64,000 nucleotides of DNA from Gemmatimonadota bacterium (GCA_021298835.1 JAJTHG010000038.1:22874-86873); one strand, 5' to 3'; positions 17,407 through 28,069 are shown, counted from the first letter of the stretch. The notes: generated by a model not told the origin, from the letters alone. Numbers and translations are program-made.

Positions 17407-19704
17407 TCACGGCAGCCGCACGAACGTCACCTGCGCGCCCACGCCCGCCGGGAAGGCCGTGCCGGTCGTCGGCGCGAAGCGCACCTGCACCGGCGGCCCG
17501 CCCGTCGGCGTGACCAGGATCGTGTACTGCATCCCGCCCGGGGGCAGCTGGCCCCCGACGACCTGGCCGGCACGCAGCGTGTCGGGCGCGACCGGGAACG
17601 ACACCGGGAACTGCACGGGCCCCGTCACGTTGAAGCGCGCGAAGATGCGCCGCAGGTTGCGATCGGGCCCGAAGCTGAGCCGCGTGGGCATCGCGCTGCG
17701 CGGCGGCCCCCCGGGAATCGAGTCGGCGAAGATCGCCGCCGCGAAGTCGCCGTAGAGCGCGGGAAACGGTCGGCCCGTCGCCGCCGCGACGTTCGCCCGT
17801 CCCATCTGCCGCGTCTGCACGAGCCGTCCGAAGACCCCCTCGCCGTACTGGGTGCCGAGCCACCGCAGGAAGGCCCACGTGGCACCGCGCTCCTCGAGCG
17901 TCCCCTGCCCGGAATAGAAGGTTCCCGAGGTCCCCGCGGTGCGGAGCCCCTGCAGCCAGCGATACGTGTTCTGCAGTTGCGGCGGCGAGAATGCCTGCGC
18001 CGAGTCGGGGAAGAGCTGGTCGGGGTTCGTGCGTCCCGACAGCGCGGGGTAGCGCGACTCGTACCAGCGGCCGGCGGCTTCCTCGGCGATGTGGCTGAGT
18101 CCCTCGTTCAACCAGATGTCCTCCTGCTGGCCGCCCCGCAGGGTGACGTGCTGGCCGAAGGAGATCATGTGCTGGAACTCGTGAATGAACGTCGCCGGCA
18201 GCAGGAAGCGCACGTCGGACTTCCGGCGGGCGCAGCCGGCCGCTGCCGCGCTGTCCGGTGCGACGGCATAGAACACCTCGCCGCCGTTCGATCCCCGTTC
18301 CCCGGGGAAGAGGTCGAGCCCGTAGAACAGGCCGGCGATGAACCGGCCGCACGCGGAGGACGGCGTGAGCCGGTTGATGGCCTCCGTGATGAGCACGATC
18401 ACCCGGCCGTTGCCGTCGATGTCGGTCTCCGGCCCGAAGGTGTTCACGGCGAGACCGTGCAGGGCGTTGTCGAAGAGCGGGGCGAAGACGCCGAGCTCGG
18501 CATCCGTGAAGCCGACGCCGGCCGGCGGCGAGGCATCCTGGTACACCAGCGAGTTCGCCCCGACGTAGGCGAGTCGCATCTCGACCGCGCCGGTCTCGAG
18601 CGTCTCGATGTTGCGGATCACCTGGAACGTCCGGCGCGACCCGACCGCCGGCGGCTCGACGACCGTCGGCTCGATGGGATACGCCGGCGGGCTCGTCAGG
18701 CGACGGGCGAGGTCGCGCTCCCGCTCGCGAAGCCGCAGGTGGAATGCCCCAGCCGGATCGGCGGGTGCCGGCATCGCGAGCACCGGCGGCGGCGACGGGA
18801 CGGGCGCGGCACCCGCGCCACCCGCCGCCAGCGACACCGTTGCGCTGGCGGAGAGACTGTAGCCCGACACCGCGGCGGCGGGGGGGGCCGGAGGGCCGCC
18901 ATCAATCGCCGAGGCGAAGTGCGGGACGAGCAGGTACCGGCCGCCGTCCGCCGGCAGGGCGATGCACCCGCGCCCCAGCGCCGTGTCCGTCACCACCTGC
19001 GGCTGGAGGGTCGCGAGGGCCAGCACGCTGCCCCGGTTGGCGATCGTCACGGGGGTCGGATCGGTCTGCCGGGTGCCGTTGCGGACCGTCACCGACGTCG
19101 CCCCGTTGGGCAGGCACGCCGGCACGATGGCCCGGACCAGCGTGTCGGCCGCCACGCCGAGCAGGGCCGCCTGCTGGCCCCCGATGGCCACCGATACGGC
19201 CGATGCCACCGTTCCCAGGCCGAAGCCGCGGATGATGAGCGTGTCGCCGCCGCCGGGGTTCGCGGGCTGCACCGATGCGACGGTGCTCCGGGTCGTCCCG
19301 CGAACGATCAGGTCAACGGCTTGGTCGCGCTGGGCCACGAGGGAAGCCCTGACGACGCCGCGATCGCCGAGGGCGGTGGCGCGCACCCCCATTTCGGCGA
19401 CTCCATTGACGTCGGAAAGGGCGAGGGAGTCGCGCAGGATCGGGCCTTGGCCCGCCGGCGTGGAGCCCGGCAGGACGGCGAAGCGCACCTCGACCCCCCG
19501 GGCAGGGACGCCGGCCTCGGTACGGACGACGACGCGAAGGGCTGCCCCGGCAAGGTCGCCGACAGGGGCCGATACGACGGAGTCGCCGGAGATGGGTCCA
19601 AGCCGGAATCGCTGGGCGGCTGGCGCGCCACTATCGCGCCCGCAACCGGCCACAACAACGACAAACAACGACAAGCATGAGGGGAAGGTGATTCTCTTCG
19701 CCAT
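17407..19704 (-). CDS. M30-like zinc metalloprotease lipoprotein with IPT/Ig-type N-terminus
   Basis: 765 residues from ATG 19704. A lipoprotein signal ends in VVVVAGC. Residues about 30-230 are beta-rich: an Ig-like segment (RVVVRTEAGVPARGVEVRF), then an IPT/TIG-like domain (PANPGGGDTLIIRGFGLG). The C-terminal half has HEFQHMISFGQH, a zinc HExxH, with a downstream NEGLSHIAEE that can supply the third ligand, as in hyicolysin-type M30 peptidases. A surface-anchored protease of the outer membrane or periplasm is the best reading. Much longer extensions of this frame antisense to dnaE are not real. It faces dnaE divergently across 87 bases. Confidence 0.75.
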   Translation of the reverse strand: MAKRITFPSCLSLFVVVVAGCGRDSGAPAAQRFRLGPISGDSVVSAPVGDLAGAALRVVVRTEAGVPARGVEVRFAVLPGSTPAGQGPILRDSLALSDVNGVAEMGVRATALGDRGVVRASLVAQRDQAVDLIVRGTTRSTVASVQPANPGGGDTLIIRGFGLGTVASAVSVAIGGQQAALLGVAADTLVRAIVPACLPNGATSVTVRNGTRQTDPTPVTIANRGSVLALATLQPQVVTDTALGRGCIALPADGGRYLLVPHFASAIDGGPPAPPAAAVSGYSLSASATVSLAAGGAGAAPVPSPPPVLAMPAPADPAGAFHLRLRERERDLARRLTSPPAYPIEPTVVEPPAVGSRRTFQVIRNIETLETGAVEMRLAYVGANSLVYQDASPPAGVGFTDAELGVFAPLFDNALHGLAVNTFGPETDIDGNGRVIVLITEAINRLTPSSACGRFIAGLFYGLDLFPGERGSNGGEVFYAVAPDSAAAAGCARRKSDVRFLLPATFIHEFQHMISFGQHVTLRGGQQEDIWLNEGLSHIAEEAAGRWYESRYPALSGRTNPDQLFPDSAQAFSPPQLQNTYRWLQGLRTAGTSGTFYSGQGTLEERGATWAFLRWLGTQYGEGVFGRLVQTRQMGRANVAAATGRPFPALYGDFAAAIFADSIPGGPPRSAMPTRLSFGPDRNLRRIFARFNVTGPVQFPVSFPVAPDTLRAGQVVGGQLPPGGMQYTILVTPTGGPPVQVRFAPTTGTAFPAGVGAQVTFVRLP

Positions 19705-19753
19705 AGATGCAGGAATTCCCCCCGCCGGCCGGTTGTGTGCGGCAGAAGCTGTT

Positions 19754-19782
19754 TTGACGCCCGTGACGGGGATCACTACCTT
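19754..19782 (+). promoter_or_regulatory. sigma-70-type promoter of dnaE
   Basis: TTGACG at 19754-19759, a 17-base spacer, and TACCTT at 19777-19782. The -10 ends nine bases before the dnaE ATG, leaving a leader of only a few bases. Confidence 0.7.
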
Positions 19783-19791
19783 GGGCGATCC

Positions 19792-22700
19792 ATGTCGTTC
19801 GTCCACCTGCACTGTCATTCCGAGTACTCGCTGCTCGATGGCGCGAACCGGATCGACGACCTGATCCGGCGGGCGAAGGACTTCGAACAACCAGCGCTGG
19901 CCATTACCGATCACGGTAACCTGCACGCCGCGTGGGAGTTCCAGGAGAAGGCCAGAAAGGCGGGGGTGCGTCCCATCATCGGGATGGAGGCGTACGTCGC
20001 CCCCGGCCACCGGAGCGAGCGGACGCGGCCGGCCCCCGGCACCAAACCATATTATCACCTGGTCCTGCTGGCCCGCGACCTCGCCGGCTACCGGAACCTC
20101 GTCAAGCTCTCCTCGCTGGCCTACACCGAGGGGTTCTACGTCCGCCCGCGGGTGGATCGGGAGCTGCTGGCCCGGTACGGCGAGGGGCTGGTCGTCTCGT
20201 CGGCCTGCATGGCGGGGGAGGTCGCCTCGCACCTGATGGCGGGCCGGCGGGCCGAGGCGAAGGCGGCCGCCGAGTGGTACGCCAACCTGTTCGACGGCCG
20301 CTACTACCTCGAGGTGCAGGCACACGGCTCCGAGGGCCAGCAGGCGCTCAACGCGCAGGTCTTCGACCTCGCCGGCGAACTCGGCCTGCCGGTGGTGGCC
20401 ACGAACGATGCGCACTTCCTCGGGGCCGAGTCGCACGCCGCGCACGACGTCCTGTTGTGCATCGGGCTGGGGAAGGATCGCTCGGACCCGAACCGGATGC
20501 ACTACGACGAGGGGCTCTACTTCAAGAGCGCCCCCGAGATGGCCGCTGCCTTTCCGGGCCGGCCGGACGTGCTCGCGAACACGCTCCGGATCGCGGACGA
20601 GACGGACATCGTCTTCGAGAAGAAGTACCATGTCCCGTCGTTCCCGCTGCCGGAAGGCGTAGCGAGCGAGAACGACCTCCTCGTGCGGCTCGCCACCGAG
20701 GGCGCCCGGGACCGCTACGGCGACCCGCTGCCGGCGGACGTGCAGGAGCGGCTCGCCTACGAGCTGGACGTCATCACCAAGACCGGCTACGCGGGCTACT
20801 TCCTGATCGTCGCCGACTTCATCAAGGCGGCCCGCGACCGCGGCATCCCCGTCGGGCCGGGCCGCGGCTCGGCGGCCGGGTCGCTCGTCGCGTACGCGCT
20901 CCGCATCACGAACGTCTGTCCGCTGCGGTTCGACCTCCTCTTCGAGCGCTTCCTGAACCCGGAACGCGTCTCGATGCCCGACGTGGACGTGGACTTCTGC
21001 TTCGAGCGCCGGGGCGAGGTCATCGAGTACGTCCGCGGGAAGTACGGGCGCGAGTCGGTCGGCCAGATCGTGACGTTCGGCACGATGAAGTCGCGCGCGG
21101 CGGTGAAGGACGTCGGTCGGGTGCTCGGCTTCACCCCGGCCGAGACCGACGCGCTGGCGAAGCTGATCCCGAACCAGCCGAATTTCTCGCTGACCGTCCG
21201 CGAGGCGATCGGGCAGATCCCCGACGTCCGACGGCTGTACGAGGACGACCCGCGCTACACGCAGCTGCTCGACTTCGCCGTCGCGCTCGAGGGACTCTCG
21301 CGGCACACCGGCGTCCACGCCGCAGGCGTGGTGATCGCGCCCGGCCCGCTCGACGACTACGTCCCGGTCTGCACGCAGAGCACCAAGGGCTCCGGTGCCG
21401 GCGCCGGCGGCGAGGAGTCGGTGGTCGTGACGCAGTACGACATGAACGCCCTCGAGAAGGCGGGCATGCTCAAGATGGACTTCCTCGGGCTGACCACGCT
21501 CACGGTGATCAGCGACGCGGTGAAGTCCATCGCCGCGCGGACCGGCACCGTGGTGGACGTGGACGCGCTGCCGCTCGACGACGAGGCGACCTACCGGCTG
21601 CTGCGCGCCGGCCGGACCGCCGGGGTCTTCCAGTTCGAGTCGCCGCTCGCGACCGACGTGCTCAAGCGCATGCGGTGCGACCGGTTCGACGACCTCGTCG
21701 CCTCCAACGCGCTGCTCCGCCCCGGCCCGCTGGACAGCGGGATGCACCACACCTATATCCGGCGCAAGCGCGGCGACGAGGCGGTGGCGTACCCGCTCGC
21801 CGAGCTCGAGCCGGTGCTGGAGCCGACCTACGGGGTCATCACCTACCAGGAACAGGTGATGCGCATCGCGCAGATCCTCGCGGGGATCTCGCTCGCCGAG
21901 GCCGACGTGCTGCGCAAGGCGGTCGGCAAGAAGGACGCCGAGCTCATCCGGGTCGAGCTCGGCAAGTTCACCGCGAAGGCGGTCGCGCGGGGCCACGACC
22001 GCGGCGTCATCGAGGACCTCGCGGCCCAGATCGAGACCTTCGGGCGCTACGGCTTCAACAAGTCGCACTCGGTGGCGTACTCGGTCGTCGCCTACCACAC
22101 CGCGTGGCTCAAGGCGCACTGGCCGGCCGACTTCATGGCCGCCCTGCTGACGAGCTGCATCGGCGACACCGACTCGGTGGTGAAGTACGTCACCGAGGCG
22201 CGCGAACTCGGGCTCGAGGTGCTGCCGCCGCACGTCAACGAGAGCGGCTGGAAGTTCACCGTCGTCGGTGACCGGCGCCTGCGCTTCGGGCTCGGGGCGA
22301 TCCGCAACGTCGGCCGCTCGGCGATCGACTCGGTTCTCGCGGCGCGCACCGAGCGGCCCTTCGCCGACCTGTTCGACTTCTGCGCCCGCATCGACCTGCG
22401 CGCCTGCAACCGCCGCGCCCTCGAGGCGCTCGTCGGCGCCGGCGCGCTCGACGACCTCGGGGGCGCACACCGCGCGCAGCTGCTCGCCGGCCTCGACGCC
22501 GCGATGCAGGAGGCGACACTCGCTCAGCAGGAGCGCGAACTCGGGCAGGCCTCGCTCTTCGGCGAGGCCGCCCCGGCCGCGCCGCGCACGGCGGAGGGGG
22601 CCCGCGCGCTTCCGGTGGTGCCGCCGATGGGCGAAGCCGAGCGGCTGCAGCAGGAGAAGGCGATCCTCGGCTTCTACGTCTCGGGACACCCGCTGGAACC

Positions 22701-23286
22701 CTTCCGCACCGAGGCCGAGCTCCTCGCGACCCACGGCGTGGCGCAACTGGGCGGGTGGACCCCGGAACCCATCTCGCTCGCGGTGGTGGTGACGGCGGTC
22801 AAGCGGCAGGTCTCGAAGAAGAGCGGGGCCGAGTTCGCGCGACTGGCCGTGGAGGACTTCTCCGGGGCCGGGGAGCTGCTCGTCTTCCCGGAGAAATGGG
22901 CGGCGATCGGGGAGTCCATCCGCCCCGACATTCCGCTGCTGATCACGGGCGGCTACTCGAAGCGGGATCAGGGGGCCGAGTCACCGACCTTCATCGTCGA
23001 GTCGGTGCAGCGGATGGCCGAGGTGCGCGCGGCCGGGCAGTTCACGGTGGCGCTCGACGTGGACCCGGAGACGGGCGCCGCCGGCGCCTCGCTGTGGGCC
23101 GATGTCCGGGCGGTGGCGGAGACCCATCCCGGGTCCTCGCCGCTGGAGATCCGGTGGAACGACGGGGCCGGGCAGCGCGCCCGCTGGCGCTCCCGCTCGC
23201 TGCGCGTCAGCGCGAGTGGTGCGGCCCTCAAGGAACTGCGGGCGCTGCTCGGAGACGCGCGCGTCCGCCTCGAACGAGGGACCTGA
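19792..23286 (+). CDS. dnaE: DNA polymerase III alpha subunit
   Basis: 1164 residues from ATG 19792; the longer frame upstream covers the promoter. The N-terminal PHP domain is intact in its metal motifs: HLHCHSEYS (H7, H9), ITDHGNLH and GMEAY. E. coli DnaE has lost these, so this enzyme may proofread by itself. The polymerase core has [14 protein letters not shown], the aspartates of PDVDVDF (about 397-401), and D563 in [10 protein letters not shown]. The helix-hairpin-helix region and an OB domain ([18 protein letters not shown]) follow. It replicates the chromosome. The stop overlaps the accA start (TGATG). Confidence 0.95.
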   Translation: MSFVHLHCHSEYSLLDGANRIDDLIRRAKDFEQPALAITDHGNLHAAWEFQEKARKAGVRPIIGMEAYVAPGHRSERTRPAPGTKPYYHLVLLARDLAGYRNLVKLSSLAYTEGFYVRPRVDRELLARYGEGLVVSSACMAGEVASHLMAGRRAEAKAAAEWYANLFDGRYYLEVQAHGSEGQQALNAQVFDLAGELGLPVVATNDAHFLGAESHAAHDVLLCIGLGKDRSDPNRMHYDEGLYFKSAPEMAAAFPGRPDVLANTLRIADETDIVFEKKYHVPSFPLPEGVASENDLLVRLATEGARDRYGDPLPADVQERLAYELDVITKTGYAGYFLIVADFIKAARDRGIPVGPGRGSAAGSLVAYALRITNVCPLRFDLLFERFLNPERVSMPDVDVDFCFERRGEVIEYVRGKYGRESVGQIVTFGTMKSRAAVKDVGRVLGFTPAETDALAKLIPNQPNFSLTVREAIGQIPDVRRLYEDDPRYTQLLDFAVALEGLSRHTGVHAAGVVIAPGPLDDYVPVCTQSTKGSGAGAGGEESVVVTQYDMNALEKAGMLKMDFLGLTTLTVISDAVKSIAARTGTVVDVDALPLDDEATYRLLRAGRTAGVFQFESPLATDVLKRMRCDRFDDLVASNALLRPGPLDSGMHHTYIRRKRGDEAVAYPLAELEPVLEPTYGVITYQEQVMRIAQILAGISLAEADVLRKAVGKKDAELIRVELGKFTAKAVARGHDRGVIEDLAAQIETFGRYGFNKSHSVAYSVVAYHTAWLKAHWPADFMAALLTSCIGDTDSVVKYVTEARELGLEVLPPHVNESGWKFTVVGDRRLRFGLGAIRNVGRSAIDSVLAARTERPFADLFDFCARIDLRACNRRALEALVGAGALDDLGGAHRAQLLAGLDAAMQEATLAQQERELGQASLFGEAAPAAPRTAEGARALPVVPPMGEAERLQQEKAILGFYVSGHPLEPFRTEAELLATHGVAQLGGWTPEPISLAVVVTAVKRQVSKKSGAEFARLAVEDFSGAGELLVFPEKWAAIGESIRPDIPLLITGGYSKRDQGAESPTFIVESVQRMAEVRAAGQFTVALDVDPETGAAGASLWADVRAVAETHPGSSPLEIRWNDGAGQRARWRSRSLRVSASGAALKELRALLGDARVRLERGT

Positions 23287-24260
23287 TGGGCACCACGCTG
23301 CTGGAGTTCGAGAAGCCGATCGCCGAGCTGGAACGGCAGATCGAGGAGTTGCGCAAGTCGGCCGAGGGCCACGAGGTCGAGGTGGCAGCCGAGATCGCGC
23401 CGCTGTCGGCCAAGCTCGAGTCGCTCAAGGCCGACATCTACCGCAACCTCACGCCGCTCCAGCGGGTGCAGGTGGCTCGGCACCCGCGACGGCCGTTCAC
23501 GCTCGACTACGTGCGGCTGTGCATGACCGACTGGATCGAGCTGCACGGGGACCGGGCGTTCCGCGAGGACGCCGCCATCGCCGCCGGCTGGGCGCGCCTC
23601 GACGGCGAGACGGTGATGGTCATCGGCCACCAGCGCGGCCGCGACACCAAGGAGAACCTGCGGCGCAACTTCGGGATGCCGCACCCCGAGGGCTACCGCA
23701 AGGCGCTGCGCCTCATGAAGCTGGCCGAGAAGTTCCAGGTGCCGGTGCTCACGTTCATCGACACGCCCGGCGCGTGGGCGGGGCTCGGGGCCGAAGAGCG
23801 CGGCCAGTCGGAAGCGATCGCCCGCAACCTGTACGAGATGAGCCGCCTGACCGTCCCGATCATCGCGACCGTCATCGGCGAGGGCGGCTCGGGCGGCGCC
23901 CTCGCGCTTGGCGTCGCCGACCGCGTGCTGATGTTCGAGCACAGCGTGTACTCGGTCATCACCGTCGAGGGCTGCGCCGCCATCCTGTGGAAGGACGGCA
24001 AGTCGATCGAGATGCGCGAGCGCGCGGCGGACGCGCTCCGCATCACCGCCCCCGACCTCAAGCGGCTCGGCGTCATCGACGACATCCTTCCCGAGCCCGC
24101 CGGGGGGGCCCACGCCGATCCCGAGGCGGCCGCGCGGACCCTGCACGACGCGCTCGTCGAGGCACTCGAGACGCTCAAGGAGATCAAGCCCGAGAAGCTG
24201 CTGCGGCGGCGGCGCGAGAAGTTCCTCGCGATGGGGCAGGTGGTCGAGTCCGACGCGTGA
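23286..24260 (+). CDS. accA: acetyl-CoA carboxylase carboxyltransferase alpha subunit
   Basis: 324 residues from ATG 23286. With AccD it moves the carboxyl group from biotin to acetyl-CoA, giving malonyl-CoA for fatty acids. An N-terminal coiled region ([17 protein letters not shown]) comes first, then the crotonase-type core with [37 protein letters not shown] and [18 protein letters not shown]. Length is normal. accD is not in the window. The one-base overlap with dnaE ties the expression of a replication and a lipid-synthesis gene. Confidence 0.95.
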   Translation: MGTTLLEFEKPIAELERQIEELRKSAEGHEVEVAAEIAPLSAKLESLKADIYRNLTPLQRVQVARHPRRPFTLDYVRLCMTDWIELHGDRAFREDAAIAAGWARLDGETVMVIGHQRGRDTKENLRRNFGMPHPEGYRKALRLMKLAEKFQVPVLTFIDTPGAWAGLGAEERGQSEAIARNLYEMSRLTVPIIATVIGEGGSGGALALGVADRVLMFEHSVYSVITVEGCAAILWKDGKSIEMRERAADALRITAPDLKRLGVIDDILPEPAGGAHADPEAAARTLHDALVEALETLKEIKPEKLLRRRREKFLAMGQVVESDA

Positions 24261-24274
24261 CGGACGGCATCGTG

Positions 24275-24280
24275 TATCTT
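24275..24280 (+). promoter_or_regulatory. -10-like element before ricT
   Basis: TATCTT nine bases upstream of the ATG, in the 29-base gap after accA. The spacing matches the dnaE promoter. No -35 stands out, so this is tentative. Confidence 0.35.
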
Positions 24281-24289
24281 TGATGCACG

Positions 24290-25600
24290 ATGTCCGCCTC
24301 CGCCGGCCCCGAGACGACCGTCCCGACCGCTCCGCCCGCCCCCGAGCCACCGGCCGAGCCGGCGGTGGTCGAGGTCGCCTTCAAGGGCAACCGCCGGGAG
24401 TTCTTCCTGTGGTCGGGCCGCGAGGTCCCGAAGGTCGGTACCCCGGTCATCGTCGAGGCCGACCGCGGCGAGGACTACGGCGTCGTCCACAGCACGGGCG
24501 AGCTCGCCCTGCGCCGGGGACGCGGCACCGCCCACGGGTTCGGCGCGGGCCGGCCGACCGCCAAGGCCCTGCGCGTGGCCGGCAAGGGGGACCGCGCCCG
24601 CCACGACGAGCTGCGGCAACGCGACGAGCCCACCCGGCGCGAAGCCACCGAGCGCGTCCGGCACTTCCGGCTCGCCATGAAGCTCTGCGACGCCGAGTGG
24701 CGCTGGGACCGGCAGAAGCTCGTGCTCTACTTCTCGAGCGAGCAGCGCGTGGACTTCCGCGAGCTCGTCCGCGACCTCGCGGCGCGCTTCCGCACCCGGA
24801 TCGAGCTGCGGCAGATCGGCGTACGCGACGAGGCGAAGCGGCTGTCCGGCATCGGCCGCTGCGGACGCGAGTACTGCTCCGCCTCGTGGCTCCCCGAGCT
24901 CAAGCCCGTCAATCTCGGCGTCGCGAAGGACCAGCGGCTGTCGCTCAACCCGACGCAGATCTCCGGGGCGTGCGGCCGGCTCATGTGCTGCCTGCGCTAC
25001 GAGCACGACTTCTACGTGCAGCAGCGCAAGCGCTTCCCGCGGGACGGCAAGCTGGTGCAGACGGCGAAGGGCGAGGAGAAGGTGCTCGCCCTCGACATCT
25101 TTCGCGAACGGGTGACGCTGCGCGCGGCCGACGGCGAGGTGCGCGTGCTCGCGCTCGCCGACTTCCAGCGCGAGGCGGCCGGTGGCGCCATCACCGAGCC
25201 CGACCTCGACGAGCGGACGGGGGAGGATGCCGAGGACGACGAGGAGACGAGCCCCCCGCCCCGCGTCGCGGACCCGCGCGGCGGCGACCGCGGCGGCGAC
25301 CGCGGCGGCGACCGCGGCGGCGCGGCCCCGCGGGAGCGCCGTCTGCCGGTGCAGGAACGCCGGCCCCCGCGTCAGGACACGCGCCCGCCCCAGCGGCCGA
25401 AGACGGCGGACGCCGCCCCGCCGGTGGGTCTGCCGAGCGCCCCGCCGAGCGCCCCGCCGAGCGCCCCGCCGGCGTCCCCGACCGACGAGGCCGCCGCAGC
25501 GGAGGAGCGCCGCCGCCGCCGCGGGCGGCGCGGCGGGCGGCGCCATCGCCCGGGGGGCGGCACATCCGGGCCCCCGGCGGGAGGGGCGCCCACGCCGTGA
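24290..25600 (+). CDS. ricT: PSP1/RicT (YaaT) family protein
   Basis: 436 residues. The PSP1 core is unmistakable: GREVPKVGTPVIVEADRGED, FRLAMKLCDAEWRWDRQKLV and YFSSEQRVDFRELVRDLA. A cysteine set follows (GRCGREYCSASWL, then GACGRLMCCLRYE), which in RicT binds a 4Fe-4S cluster. In Bacillus RicT joins RicA and RicF to steer RNase Y and development. The C-terminal 150 residues are a disordered Arg/Pro/Gly tail with two 12-bp tandem arrays and a basic end (RRRRRGRRGGRR), likely RNA-binding. The last codons overlap metG (GTGA). Confidence 0.85.
   Translation: MSASAGPETTVPTAPPAPEPPAEPAVVEVAFKGNRREFFLWSGREVPKVGTPVIVEADRGEDYGVVHSTGELALRRGRGTAHGFGAGRPTAKALRVAGKGDRARHDELRQRDEPTRREATERVRHFRLAMKLCDAEWRWDRQKLVLYFSSEQRVDFRELVRDLAARFRTRIELRQIGVRDEAKRLSGIGRCGREYCSASWLPELKPVNLGVAKDQRLSLNPTQISGACGRLMCCLRYEHDFYVQQRKRFPRDGKLVQTAKGEEKVLALDIFRERVTLRAADGEVRVLALADFQREAAGGAITEPDLDERTGEDAEDDEETSPPPRVADPRGGDRGGDRGGDRGGAAPRERRLPVQERRPPRQDTRPPQRPKTADAAPPVGLPSAPPSAPPSAPPASPTDEAAAAEERRRRRGRRGGRRHRPGGGTSGPPAGGAPTP
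25277..25322 (+). repeat. 12-bp tandem repeat, Gly-Gly-Asp-Arg
   Basis: Three exact copies of CGCGGCGGCGAC plus a ten-base partial, in the disordered tail of ricT. Confidence 0.85.
25432..25467 (+). repeat. 12-bp tandem repeat, Ser-Ala-Pro-Pro
   Basis: Three exact copies of GCCGAGCGCCCC followed by a diverged fourth, a second array in the tail of ricT. Confidence 0.85.
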
Positions 25601-27135
25601 AGAGGTTCTACATCACCACCGCCATCGACTACGCGAACGGCGACCCGCACTTCGGGCATGCGCTCGAGAAGATCGGTGCCGACGCCATCGCGCGCTGGCA
25701 CCGGATCCGCGGCGAGGCCGTGCACCTCTGCATCGGCATGGACGAGCACGGCATGAAGGTCGCGCAGACGGCCGCCGCGCAGGGCGTGGCGCCGCAGGCG
25801 TTCGTGGATGGCGTCGCGCAGGTCTTCCGCGACACATGGGCCCGCCTCGGCGTCGCCTACGACCAGTTCGTGCGCACCACGGATGCCGCCCACAAGGCCG
25901 GCGTGGTGGCGCTCATCCGGCGCATCCACGAGCGGCGCCCCGACGACTTCTACCAGCGGCGCTACGAGGGCTGGTACTGTGTCGGCTGCGAGCTCTTCAA
26001 GCGCGACGGCGAGATCGTCAACGGCCGGTGCCTCCTGCACCCCACCCGCGAACTGCAGTGGACGACGGAAACGAACTGGTTCTTCCGGCTCAGCGCCTAT
26101 CAGGGGTTGCTCGAGCGGCTGCTCGCCGAGCGGCCGGGCTTCCTCGAGCCCGAGTCGCGCCGCAACGAGGTGCTGGCGCTGCTGGCGCATGGGCTCGAGG
26201 ACCTCTCGATCACCCGCTCGCGCCTCGCGTGGGCGATCCCCTTCCCGTACGACACGGACGACGGCGTGCCGCAGGGGACATGGGTCTGGTTCGACGCGCT
26301 CCCCAACTACCTCACGGCCACCGGCTTCCCGGACGGCGACTGGGCGACACGCTGGCCGGCGCAGGTGCACGTGGTCGGCAAGGACATCACGCGGCTCCAC
26401 GCGGTCGTGTGGCCCGCCATGCTCGAGGCCGCGGGGCTGCCGCTGCCGGGGCGCGTGTGGGCACACGGGTTCATCTCGTTCGGCGGGGAACGGTTCTCCA
26501 AGAGCGCCGGCGTGAAGGTTTCGCTTCCCGAGGCGATCGACCGCTTCGGCGCGGACGCGTTCCGGTACTTCCTGCTGCGCGAAGTTCCCTTCGACGGCGA
26601 CGGCTCGTTCTCGTGGGAGCGGTTCGACGAGCGCTACACGGCGGACCTCGCCAACGGGCTCGGCAACCTCGCGAGCCGCGTGACGGCGATGGTCGAGAAG
26701 TACCGCGACGGGGTCGTGCCATCCGCCGGGCCGGTGGACGGCGACCGGGACGACCTCGCCGACCTCCGCGAGGCCGACGCGGCCATGGAGGGGGCCCGCG
26801 GTTTCCTGCCGCACGAGGCGCTCGCGTGCATCTGGCGCGCGGTGACGCGCGCCAACGAATACGTGCAGGCCACCGCCCCGTTCAAGCTGGCGAAGGACCC
26901 GGCGAAGGCGGAGGAACTCGACGTGGTGCTGGCGTCGCTGGTGCGGCGCCTGGCGCGCCTGGCGGTGGTGCTCGGCCCGTTCATTCCGGGCAAGGCGCAG
27001 GCCTTGTGGGAGGCCATCGGGGGGCCCGGTGACGTGCATGCGCAGCGCCTGGTGCACCTGGATGCGCTCGACGCGGGCGGGTGGGAGGTGCGGAAGGCGG
27101 CGCTGTTCCCGCGGCCGGAGCCGGCAGCGAGCTGA
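25597..27135 (+). CDS. metG: methionyl-tRNA synthetase
   Basis: 512 residues from GTG 25597, overlapping the ricT stop. Class I motifs: HIGH appears as HFGH (residues 18-21) and KMSKS as RFSKS (299-303). A single zinc knuckle is visible (CVGCELF, then NGRCLLHP). The anticodon-binding helical domain ends the protein (RANEYVQATAPFKLAK). It lacks the C-terminal tRNA-binding dimer domain found in many bacterial MetRS, so it is the short form. It charges initiator and elongator tRNA-Met. Confidence 0.94.
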   Translation: MKRFYITTAIDYANGDPHFGHALEKIGADAIARWHRIRGEAVHLCIGMDEHGMKVAQTAAAQGVAPQAFVDGVAQVFRDTWARLGVAYDQFVRTTDAAHKAGVVALIRRIHERRPDDFYQRRYEGWYCVGCELFKRDGEIVNGRCLLHPTRELQWTTETNWFFRLSAYQGLLERLLAERPGFLEPESRRNEVLALLAHGLEDLSITRSRLAWAIPFPYDTDDGVPQGTWVWFDALPNYLTATGFPDGDWATRWPAQVHVVGKDITRLHAVVWPAMLEAAGLPLPGRVWAHGFISFGGERFSKSAGVKVSLPEAIDRFGADAFRYFLLREVPFDGDGSFSWERFDERYTADLANGLGNLASRVTAMVEKYRDGVVPSAGPVDGDRDDLADLREADAAMEGARGFLPHEALACIWRAVTRANEYVQATAPFKLAKDPAKAEELDVVLASLVRRLARLAVVLGPFIPGKAQALWEAIGGPGDVHAQRLVHLDALDAGGWEVRKAALFPRPEPAAS

Positions 27136-27156
27136 GGTCGCCCGGGGGGCGGCCTC
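27134..27156. terminator. hairpin between convergent genes
   Basis: A nine-base-pair stem (one G-U pair) with a five-base loop begins in the metG stop codon and lies 10 bases from the convergent lipoprotein stop. There is no T-run, so termination strength is uncertain. Confidence 0.45.
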
Positions 27157-27166
27157 GACGGGCGCG

Positions 27167-28057
27167 CTAGGTCAGGCGTAGCGTCACCACCACGAACGAC
27201 GACGCCTCTTGGTCGCGCGCCCTGGGCACGGTGCGCACCCGCACCGTCACCGTGCGCGCCTCGCCGACGCGCAACGAATCGAGTGCGACGCGGCGGAGCC
27301 GCGTCCGTGCGCTGTCGGGGGTGGCCGGGGCATCGAGCGTCACCAGCAGGTCGTGCACCGACCCGCGCGCACGAACGGACAGGGTGCGGCCGGCCGGCAC
27401 CTCGACGCGGAAGATGCGGTCGACGCGCGGAAGTGCCTGCGTCCCGATCGTCGCGACGGGGCACGCCACGTCGAGCGTAACGCGCGACTCGGGGAGTCGG
27501 TGCAGGTCGGGCACCGCGCGATCCGGCTCGGACGCGCTGTCCGGCCACGCGGCGCCGAGTGGCGCCCGCGACGAATCCACCGGTACGCCCGCCGTCGCGG
27601 CCACGGAATCGAGGGTCAGCAGCGCCGCGGGGGGTCGCCCTTCGGCGGCCGCCATGGCAGCCGGCGTATCAAGCCCGGGAACAGGACGTTCGAACGACAA
27701 CCGCTGGCGCCCGTCGCGCGTGACGCCTCGGAACACGTATCGCGCGGGTGTCCCGGGGACGACGACGCGAACGCCCCGCACCTGCGGCCCGTCCACGTAG
27801 GCGAGGAGATATGGCGTGACGGTGCTGTCGGCGCCGGACGGCCAAGGGAAGCGCATGGGCGTCTCGGGCCGCGTCGCCAGGTAGCCGCAGAGCCGAGCGG
27901 CGTCCCGGTCGTCGGTCATGGGAGACGCGTTCATGCCGGCAGGGATCACCGCCACTGCGGGGGCGTCCGGGCGGCCGCACGCCGCGAACAGCGCCATCAG
28001 CAGGGCCCCCCTGCGGGCAGGCCCGTGGGCGCGTCGCACCTCGAGAAGGAGCGTCAT
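27167..28057 (-). CDS. lipoprotein of unknown function
   Basis: 296 residues from ATG 28057. The signal peptide ends in the lipobox LFAAC, so it is lipid-anchored. I do not recognise the mature domain. It holds beta-rich stretches (YLLAYVDGPQVRGVRVVVPG, SFVVVTLRL) with alternating hydrophobics. A frame start at 28111 would add 18 residues, but that extension runs through a perfect hairpin and does not look coding. It lies downstream of the susD gene on the same strand, behind a terminator-like hairpin. Confidence 0.55.
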   Translation of the reverse strand: MTLLLEVRRAHGPARRGALLMALFAACGRPDAPAVAVIPAGMNASPMTDDRDAARLCGYLATRPETPMRFPWPSGADSTVTPYLLAYVDGPQVRGVRVVVPGTPARYVFRGVTRDGRQRLSFERPVPGLDTPAAMAAAEGRPPAALLTLDSVAATAGVPVDSSRAPLGAAWPDSASEPDRAVPDLHRLPESRVTLDVACPVATIGTQALPRVDRIFRVEVPAGRTLSVRARGSVHDLLVTLDAPATPDSARTRLRRVALDSLRVGEARTVTVRVRTVPRARDQEASSFVVVTLRLT

Positions 28058-28069
28058 GGACCGTAAGCT

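Noticed and set aside
19705..22746. Very long open frame on the minus strand antisense to dnaE, continuous with the metalloprotease
   Set aside because: It is the GC-rich shadow of dnaE: His/Arg/Gly-rich translation without domains. The protease has its own start and lipoprotein signal at 19704.
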